Below are positions 62,441 to 64,000 of a stretch of 64,000 bases of DNA, piece after piece. Both the position numbers and the translations under genes were made by a program. The stretch spans positions 229,701 through 293,700 of the forward strand of contig KN832555.1 in the NCBI GenBank assembly GCA_000827205.1, written 5' to 3'. The notes under the pieces are model-generated. The model saw nothing but the letters and a program-made list of their open reading frames with translations. It did no database searches and had not been told where the DNA came from. How positions within the stretch are numbered: the stretch's first letter is position 1; each line of letters begins with the position of its first letter. The stretch is from Plicaturopsis crispa FD-325 SS-3. Lineage: Eukaryota > Basidiomycota > Agaricomycetes > Amylocorticiales > Amylocorticiaceae.

Positions 62441-63274
62441 CTATTCATCGTCTGAGCCTGATCCCGAGCCCACAGACCCCGCATCGTCGTCATCGTCTAG
62501 AAGAAATATGAGAAGAGACGTGATTTGGACGCGACGAATTCCTTACCGCTAACTACGTCGTCTTTGGACACGCTTGCTCCCGCCTGCGCTTTGCGAAGAA
62601 GGGGACGGATTTCAGTGTCGTTCGCTGGTACGAGATCCAGCACCGTGTCCCCCTCCTTGTCCTTGATCCTAACACGTACTTCGATTAGCGTACTCCTTGA
62701 CGGGATACGCGGCGATGGGACGTACGAGGTGTCGGCACCCGCATCGAGCAGGCTGCCTACGATATGCTTTCGTAACTCTGGGTCTTCGAGTTTGATTGCG
62801 AGGTGCAGCGGCGTGGCGCCTTCGATTCGATTTATCGGATCCACATCGCAGTCATCGTGGCTTAGGATATGTTCCAGGACATCCGTCGAGCCGTGCTGGA
62901 CACTAGACGAACGAGTTCATTGGCATAGTATCAGCATGAATGTATGGCTAGGGCTCACGCGTAGTGCAGAGCTGAGTGCCATTGCAGAGCTCATTGAAGG
63001 CAAGCTCGAGGACGCTCAAGTCGTATGAATGGCATACCTGTATTGCCTATCCTACAAGTCCGTCAAGCAGACGAGCATATCCCCCAACATGATATACACT
63101 CACCCGTCTTGGAAGTTGATGTCGAAACCTCCCGCCTCAAATACTTCTAAGAGCATGTCTTCGTTATCCTCTCGTGCGGCGGCGAGTAGTCTCGAATCTG
63201 CAACATGATCGGTGTTGTTTCAGCGCCTATGCAATTGGCAGTGACTTACTATTGGACGCCCCATCTGAAGCCAT
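62441..63274 (-). CDS. Small ankyrin-repeat protein
   Basis: The minus-strand start MASDGASN is split by an intron, continuing SRLLAAAREDNEDMLLEVF. Ankyrin repeats follow: FDINFQDG, HGSTDVLEHILSHDDCDVD, then GATPLHLAIKLEDPELR and SLLDAGAD. The C-terminus is acidic (DDDDAGSVGSGSGSDDE). About 210 residues. It resembles small nuclear or cytosolic ankyrin adaptors common in fungi; a partner is not evident. It is divergent from the ISWI gene, with fewer than 200 bases between the two starts, so a shared promoter is likely. Confidence 0.85.
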
Positions 63275-63460
63275 TCTATGTCTAAGACAGTATGCCAGAC
63301 AGATAACAGAGAGTCGTAAGGATAGAGGTAGGCTATATAAGTACAAGCTGTAACTTTAAGCACGACTCGTTCCGAGGAGAGCATTGGTCACAAGCACTTG
63401 AGCGCGAACCTGTCACAGTCACGCTCGCCCACTCCGTCCTCCCGCCACCATCTGGAAAAC

Positions 63461-64000
63461 ATGAGTGTACGCTCCCTTTTTTCGACTTCCCAACACCAGG
63501 GAAACTAACCGGTCCGGCAGAACCCAGACGTACAGGTCTTGGACGAAGACGTCCTCAGCGACGTGATTCCCAGCAACATCGTTTCGCGCCAGGTCCGTCT
63601 TGTCTTGTCCGTTCGCGCCCCAATCTTGTGTCTAATTTGTCTCGCAGGTCAGCGAAGGCGCGGACATAGAGAGCGAGTATGCAGACGGCGCGGAAGAGGA
63701 CGAGCTCATGAGCGAAAATGAACACGTACGACGCGCGATATCGTGTCTCCCTCGCTCTCTACTAATATGGTCTTCAGGACAACGGTGAAGGTAGCTCGGC
63801 CCCAGGCCCATCGAAGGCGCAAAAGACTGCGGACCGCCAGATAAAGAAGCAGAACCGAAAGGCGCAAGAAGGGAAACTACAGGTCAAACGCGAGGAAATG
63901 GACAAGGCAAAGGTATGCGCTGAATAACGCTGTTCATTGTATCTTACCCTGACGCGTCGTTAGATCGCCGACGCCGTGAAACGTTATTCGTACCTCTTGG
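63461..64000 (+). CDS. ISWI-type chromatin-remodelling ATPase, N-terminal part (runs off the window)
   Basis: The first coding exon is only six bases (ATG AGT, 63461-63466) before a GTACGC donor; the second begins at 63521. The N-terminus is acidic (DVQVLDEDVLSDVIPSN, SEYADGAEEDELMSENEH) then basic (DRQIKKQNRKAQEGK), reaching KIADAVKRYSYLL at the window end. The last segment matches the region just before the helicase core in fungal ISWI/SNF2L proteins (RYSYLLGQTELF-like), which slide nucleosomes. The ATPase motifs lie outside the window, so the call rests on this N-terminal signature. Confidence 0.75.

Overview
The window is nuclear DNA of a filamentous basidiomycete, most likely an Agaricomycete. 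The evidence is protein-coding genes split by many 45-75 base GT-AG introns with CTAAC/CTGAC-like branch sites, pyrimidine-rich leaders before start codons, and several families that are expanded in or typical of Agaricomycetes (DUF6534 and DUF6533 seven-helix membrane proteins, F-box/LRR proteins, tandem 2-oxoglutarate oxygenases, a Kre9-like Ser/Thr-rich GPI protein). No operons, CRISPR arrays, rRNA, convincing tRNA, or virus-derived elements were seen.

Layout. 1-18 kb: a Kre9/Knh1-like cell-wall protein, a 2.7 kb stretch with no solvable gene, a mannose-6-phosphate-receptor-like membrane protein, the 49 kDa subunit of respiratory complex I, a Zn2Cys6 transcription factor and the ribosome-biogenesis factor UTP14. 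This segment is bracketed by two copies, in opposite orientation, of an identical 351-base sequence (1-351 and 16580-16930). The right copy looks like one end of a roughly 1.5 kb TA-flanked DNA transposon that contains a 502-base run of N. 18-32 kb: a tetraspanin, a tandem pair of 2OG-Fe(II) oxygenases, a long gene-poor stretch, a Cdc25/Acr2-type rhodanese, an uncharacterised protein with a HicA-like C-terminus, and a small coiled-coil protein. 32-52 kb: the cohesin loader MAU2/Scc4, a GHSMGG lipase, a DUF6534 membrane protein, the Smc5-6 subunit NSE4 divergent from a disordered protein, cofactor-independent phosphoglycerate mutase, an MFS exporter and an F-box protein. 52-64 kb: a small hydrophilic protein, a DUF6533 membrane protein, a GPI-anchored chitin-deacetylase-like CE4 enzyme, histidyl-tRNA synthetase with two potential start codons, an ankyrin protein and the 5' end of an ISWI chromatin remodeler.

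Most of these are independent housekeeping or signalling genes and do not form a visible cluster or pathway. The most notable features are in gene structure: very small exons, including an inferred 2-base exon in the complex I gene and a 10-base exon carrying the first His of the CE4 metal motif; two GC-AG introns; and a tetraspanin start codon that seems to be assembled by splicing. Exon limits come from reading frame, splice consensus and remembered family sequences, without transcript data. I did not find a system I can defend as wholly new. The best candidates for new biology are the repeat element, the HicA-like protein and the micro-exons.
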